Assembly (NCBI GenBank): GCA_020444045.1
Contig: JAHLLS010000025.1
Location: 17,337-81,336 of the forward strand
Length of the DNA: 64,000 nt
From: Deltaproteobacteria bacterium
GTDB lineage: Bacteria; Desulfobacterota; Desulfobacteria; Desulfobacterales; UBA5852
Direction of reading: 5' to 3'
Shown piece after piece: positions 61,701 to 64,000 of this stretch. A program made the translations under genes and the position numbers. The notes under the pieces are model-generated. The model saw nothing but the letters and a program-made list of their open reading frames with translations. It had not been told where the DNA came from and made no database searches. Each line of letters begins with the position of its first letter. The first letter of the stretch is position 1.

Positions 61701-64000
61701 GGAGATGCGGGGAATCGAATCGTTCCTGTGCCGGAGCCCACAACCACCCCGTCGCAACCGGCCATGACCGATGCCGATGATTTCGATGCCTTTTTGGCAA
61801 AAAATGAAGATGCCTTGCGCGGCGTTCTCTACCAGGAATTTTTGAAACAGAAGCGGGAGAAGGCCCTGCGGGAAGTAGAAAACTTCAATTTCTACACCGG
61901 CAAAGCCGTCATTTCCGGCACGGCCATCGGGTTGCCGGGAACCGGTAACAAAGTATTTAACGCCAACAACTTCGACAAGATTCTCGAGGGCAATAATTTC
62001 ATCGAACCTCTGTCGGCCCAGGAAAAAGAAAAGATCGTCGACATGAACATCACCCGGGTCTTCAAGCAACCCGACGGCAATGCGCGTTTTCTGGAAATCA
62101 CCGACACCCGGGACGTGATCCAGTTGGCCGGCAAACTCGGCTATTTCAATCTGGAAAACGAATACGGCGTCAATTACGATTACGACATCACGATCTCCCT
62201 GGCGATTGCCGCCGGCATCGAAGCCCTCAAAGACGCCCAGATCCCGCTGGTTCTCCAGCACAAAAAGACCTCCACCGGGCAGCACATCCCGTCCGGATTC
62301 GCCCTGCCGCGTGAGTTGCAGAAGGGCACGGGCGTCATCATGACGTCCCTGTTCCCGGGATTTGAAACCCTGATCGAACAGTTGAACCGATACTACTACA
62401 ACAAATTCTATGTACGGCCGTACAAAGAGCTTGAAAACATCTACTACCACTTGATGGAATCGGTGCGGGATTCCGACATAAAGGAACAGATCACCGACTG
62501 GTTTTTCAAAATCAAGGAACGGCGCAAAAAATACGGTACCTACAAGTTCGAACGCAACCTGCTGTTCGACGTCGTCCCACTGGGCTCGGCCCACTTTGCC
62601 CAGTTGATCAAAGCCAAGGGCCCCAACATGCTCATGAGCGGGGCCTGCGCGTCCACGACCCAGGCCATCGGCGTGGCCGAAGACTGGATACGAACCGGGC
62701 GCTGCGACCGGGTCATCGTTATCGGTGGTGAATCCTCGACCTCGGAGATCCAGAGCCCCTGGATCGCTTCCGGCTTTCTGGCACTGGGGGCTGCCAGCAT
62801 CAAAAACGTGGTCTCCGAAGCCGCCAAACCGTTCGACGCCGACCGCAACGGAACCATATTAGGGGCCGGCGCCGTTTCGCTCGTCGTGGAGCGCGAAGAC
62901 CGGGTGCGCGACCGAGGACTGAACGGCCAGGCCGAGATTCTGGGCACCTATATCGGCAACAGCGCCTACCATGCCACCCAGATCGACCTGGGGCACCTGA
63001 CCGAAGAAATGGAAGGCTTTGTGCGCCGGGTCGAAAACCGTCACGGCCTTCAACGCGATCACTACACCCGCAGCATGGTCTTCATGTCGCATGAAACCTT
63101 TACACCCGCCCGCGGCGGCAGCGCCTCGGCCGAGGTGGCTTCTCTGAAGAAGACCTTCCCGGACAACTACCGCGACATCACCATCACCAATACCAAAGGA
63201 TACACCGGGCACACCCTGGGAGCGGCCATCGAGGATGCCGTTATGGTCAAGGCCCTTCAAAAGCACCAGGTGCCGCCCATCGCCAATCTGACCAACATAC
63301 CGAAAGAATTCCAGGATTTGCGGTTTAGCCAAGGCCCGTCCAAAGGTCCCTTCGAGTATGGTCTCCATTATGCGGCCGGGTTCGGGTCCCACTTTGCGTT
63401 CCTGATGATTCGCCGCATAGAAGAAAAGCTGACTGCGGACAACCCGCAATACCAGGCCTGGCTGCAGCAGATCAGCGGTCTCAAACGACCGCGCCTGACC
63501 ACGATCAACAATACGCTCTGCATCGATCCGAGCGTGATCTCACCGGTTACCGATGCACCGCATGAACCGGTGCCCGCAGGGACACAAGCGGCCAAACCAG
63601 AGCCGGCAACCCAACCCTCCGCGGCCATCACGACCCCTCCGGCACCGAGCGTAGAGGTGCTGGCCACGGTCAAGGCCATCATTGCCGAGCAGACCGGCTA
63701 CACCACCGACATGCTCGAAGACGAACTCGACCTGGAAGCTGACCTCGGCATCGACACCGTCAAGCAGGTCGAAATCTTCGGCAAGGTCTCCGAGCGCTTC
63801 GGCCTCGAAGTCCCCGAAGATCTCAAACTGCGCGATCTCAACACCATCGTCAAACTGGCCGACTACCTCGGACGCCAGATCCCTGCCGGGGGTACGCCCG
63901 GCGCACAGCCCGCCGCGGCCATCACGACCCCTCCGGCACCGAGCATAGAGGTGCTGGCCACGGTCAAGGCCATCATTGCCGAGCAGACCGGCTACACCAC
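55740..64000 (+). CDS. giant PUFA-synthase-like polyketide/fatty-acid synthase, 3' truncated by window end
   Basis: At least 2,753 codons without a stop. Domains in order: NPD/PfaD-like TIM barrel half (about 1-300, FVHGGVGWHTAAGLFAMGAEG); second NPD enoyl-reductase-like barrel (about 330-620, RYPIMQGPM, EGAEAGGH with H469); KS1 (about 695-1140; C905, H1041, K1072, H1077); KS2 (about 1178-1600; C1383 and K1545 kept, His replaced by F1516 and Y1550, so CLF-like); acyltransferase (about 1665-1960; GHSVGEY S1752, H1858); KS3 (about 2055-2600; C2303, H2451, K2486, H2491); Pro/Ala linker; ACP1 (about 2639-2720; DLEADLGIDTVKQVE, with T2673 at the usual Ser site); start of ACP2. KR and DH are not in the window. 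It would make a polyunsaturated or other secondary lipid from malonyl units. ATG 55740 has AGGAG 7 nt upstream. Confidence 0.9.
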   Translation, partial: MIARRISSRLPVLAYHPPKVFAPDYLNHIHAAGALPVLDTEFFTNTDIIQMIEQLAQTDLIFGLRLAADNQALRDYLETNSIANLDLIVFSYRSSADLAGLQFNNRDYRFFVEATDIKLLDELDRIDPHGIIAKGNEGPGKVSRYSSFILLQWYLKNSDRPVFVHGGVGWHTAAGLFAMGAEGIVLDNQLYLAEEAPLAPVYKDVFRQLEEKDATTIGQSLTVRYHFFAKLGTRIVKTLRDREIVLAGQEDADAKLYREIETHMADLHAPSDTPLQSLFYLGQDAVFARHFARYGATVKEMLHGLFTHIGEQLQAVDAHDPMRAGSALAQEHGTRYPIMQGPMANVSDNADFAAAVLAQGGLPFFALGNLPANLADDMLAAGKKKVERFGAGMIGIEAFNETISHHLASVKKYEVPFALFAGGIPSQVKDLEAGGTKTYLHTPSLMMLENALQKDCRRFIFEGAEAGGHVGTLSSMVLWELAMEKMSRLSDDQLADKTMIFAGGIGTNLAPHFISGMTSQLAGRGVKIGIQVGTAYLFSCEIIETGAIKKIYQDVVCQHDETIVMGTTVGLASRTVATPFSQRMIENEHGWIRKGVPLEDRKKTFEKDNIGSLLIGAKAFCPNFDSESGEVCFLHYDEKEQFEKGNFMIGDGLAFYPCSTTIADIHRSFFDHKNDLHRQLNALEILTSPRHEIEDELAVIGMGCIYPDADTLEKFWENIMAKTYAISDMPADRLDPSLYFDEDRKAVDKSYTKIAGVVRDFTFDHDRYGYTADKATRLSRSQQMILEAAYRAVADAGYLKDDLTLDAAYQESTAVIVATCLGNELGNDLHLKYWYPEMRHYLEQIEAFNTLGEDDRNLVLDTLREGMANGMDYEPVHGQLLNIEASRIAHHLGARGVNYIVDAACATSFAALDCAAKELLSGACDMVISGGVNTNLAPESFVGFSKMGALSAKGSYPFDGRADGFVLGEGAGVVVLKRMKDALRDGDRIYAVLKGIGASSDGKGKAIAAPNPAGQALALQRCYENMRDPVTVADIDYIEAHGTSTIAGDQAEIETLKKIYRRDRPIGVSSVKSQIGHLLGGAGYAGMIKAILAINHHTLPPNGRFESLAPAHAIEDSPLYIIEEAQDWQVDPGRPRMAAVSSYGFGGINYHCVIAEHTPEYRPLPRRIFADLDYDFNDDRIVFAGLGVVLPESPDVDTFWQNLSEGRSVLSAIPEDRFHNRAYADEPVDSTYHIPQVKAGVVKDYRFNNVKFRIPPATARSLDRAQFFALDAAQQAINAAALTPQLSHGNRVGVILGTLPGERQVQNILRVRLGVIQGILSRIDGIEEGTKKTITTRLTEQIRDRIPENNEDTIPGLLSNIVSGRIANTFGCNGANFVVDASCASATVATHLAVRGLQNGEFDSVLTGGVDANFYPTVMLAFKRLGLLSDDDCRFFDKQAKGYVMSEGAAVHVMTTYGYAKKHNMPIIGEFYHSEFHSSGPDHLLAPSEKTYRDTMRACYRRLPVNAHQVDHLDVFGVANVFLDQMEKQAIEKTFPRPVFYGNIKPEFGYFKSANPAVAMTKLLLMNRSQTMLPHYSYTAESSIVDPDSGLTANPRVKNMTQRQSLVFAANVNGVGGNHGHTVIGTLPPWLRSKDQPASIATATTSRPPRQATIIPMKPNGVVALVSGQGAQYSGMLQELYRENRTIREIMDRGNQIFQGMRGYSLLDIMFGENRLLNLTENTQPAVFLSSAAIYTDLAARGFSPDRFIGHSVGEYTALYCAGMLDFEPAMRLIVKRADFMKAAIEVQPGRIMVVFKNADSVLQLIRDARIQNIYVANKNSENQTAVSGAQEAIEAFAAYLKTAKVMFKALALSGAFHTPLFQSASEKMADYLQGVTFRPVDFHRVISNVTAEPYPEDADAVKTLLVRQIVSPVEFIHSVEQLYRSGHNRFFEIGPGRILVNLLKNINIDDFQALPSVNAKAGEVASLQDFKTQLETQGLLKKQTPAGDAGNRIVPVPEPTTTPSQPAMTDADDFDAFLAKNEDALRGVLYQEFLKQKREKALREVENFNFYTGKAVISGTAIGLPGTGNKVFNANNFDKILEGNNFIEPLSAQEKEKIVDMNITRVFKQPDGNARFLEITDTRDVIQLAGKLGYFNLENEYGVNYDYDITISLAIAAGIEALKDAQIPLVLQHKKTSTGQHIPSGFALPRELQKGTGVIMTSLFPGFETLIEQLNRYYYNKFYVRPYKELENIYYHLMESVRDSDIKEQITDWFFKIKERRKKYGTYKFERNLLFDVVPLGSAHFAQLIKAKGPNMLMSGACASTTQAIGVAEDWIRTGRCDRVIVIGGESSTSEIQSPWIASGFLALGAASIKNVVSEAAKPFDADRNGTILGAGAVSLVVEREDRVRDRGLNGQAEILGTYIGNSAYHATQIDLGHLTEEMEGFVRRVENRHGLQRDHYTRSMVFMSHETFTPARGGSASAEVASLKKTFPDNYRDITITNTKGYTGHTLGAAIEDAVMVKALQKHQVPPIANLTNIPKEFQDLRFSQGPSKGPFEYGLHYAAGFGSHFAFLMIRRIEEKLTADNPQYQAWLQQISGLKRPRLTTINNTLCIDPSVISPVTDAPHEPVPAGTQAAKPEPATQPSAAITTPPAPSVEVLATVKAIIAEQTGYTTDMLEDELDLEADLGIDTVKQVEIFGKVSERFGLEVPEDLKLRDLNTIVKLADYLGRQIPAGGTPGAQPAAAITTPPAPSIEVLATVKAIIAEQTGYT
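63621..64000 (+). repeat. tandem ACP-coding repeat, 294-bp period
   Basis: The 86 bp at 63915-64000 match 63621-63706 with a single difference, giving a repeat of 294 bp or 98 residues including linker. More copies probably follow outside the window, as in PUFA-synthase ACP arrays. Confidence 0.88.

Noticed and set aside
63741..63770. ACP Thr taken as proof of an inactive carrier
   Set aside because: The surrounding motif is otherwise perfect and the domain is being duplicated almost unchanged, which argues for function; I report it as a variant instead.
1..64000. Search by eye for tRNA, rRNA, CRISPR arrays, integrases and transposases
   Set aside because: Intergenic gaps were read for tRNA-like ends, regular spacers and recombinase motifs; none was convincing.

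Overview
The window looks like a chromosome segment of a free-living, anaerobic Gram-negative bacterium, most likely a sulfate-reducing or related Desulfobacterota of the Desulfosarcina/Desulfococcus type. That assignment is inferred from content: high GC by eye, many acyl-CoA dehydrogenases with an anaerobic-style acyl-CoA carboxylase, a tungstate/molybdate-type uptake system, outer-membrane-type genes (heptose phosphatase, RlpA) and a PUFA-synthase-like megasynthase. No rRNA, tRNA, CRISPR array, integrase or insertion sequence was seen.

Layout. 1-6.4 kb: a methyltransferase, an XXXCH-like small protein, and a tightly overlapping sucrose operon on the minus strand (fructokinase, sucrose-phosphate synthase fused to a phosphatase domain, sucrose phosphorylase). 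6.4-17.8 kb: a long minus-strand acyl-CoA catabolic run (three acyl-CoA dehydrogenases, TetR regulator, carboxyltransferase, biotin carboxylase, biotin carrier, enoyl-CoA hydratase, AtuA-like protein, MaoC hydratase), resembling leucine/acyclic-terpenoid (Liu/Atu) pathways. Two long hairpins bracket its atuA-maoC pair. A gene-free 0.8 kb divergent region with two copies of a 15-bp palindrome separates it from a plus-strand acyl-CoA dehydrogenase and thiolase. 21.8-24.1 kb: alanine racemase, then a CxxCxxCC (YkgJ/FliB-type) protein overlapping the gene of a small protein with three 14-residue NQHK repeats, a possible modification system. 24.1-28.1 kb: tungstate/molybdate ABC transporter with its regulator. 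28.4-55.4 kb: mostly housekeeping and envelope genes (YihY, SIMPL, MscS, aminotransferase, NfeD/stomatin, NadE, hydantoinase-like protein, deacetylase-like protein with a zinc ribbon, EpmA, NadB, RecD2, GmhB, RlpA, Hsp20-Lon, MFS, a hexapeptide acyltransferase with an alpha/alpha-barrel protein, a cNMP-PilZ protein).

55.7-64 kb: the start of a giant open frame (at least 2,753 codons, running off the window) with the order NPD-NPD-KS-KS(CLF-like)-AT-KS-ACP-ACP. It resembles PfaD, PfaC, an AT and PfaA condensed into one chain. KS2 keeps Cys but has lost both catalytic His, and the one complete ACP has Thr where the phosphopantetheinylated Ser is expected. A textbook sigma-54 promoter lies 140 bp upstream. 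This synthase and the CxxCxxCC/repeat-protein pair are the two most novel-looking items.
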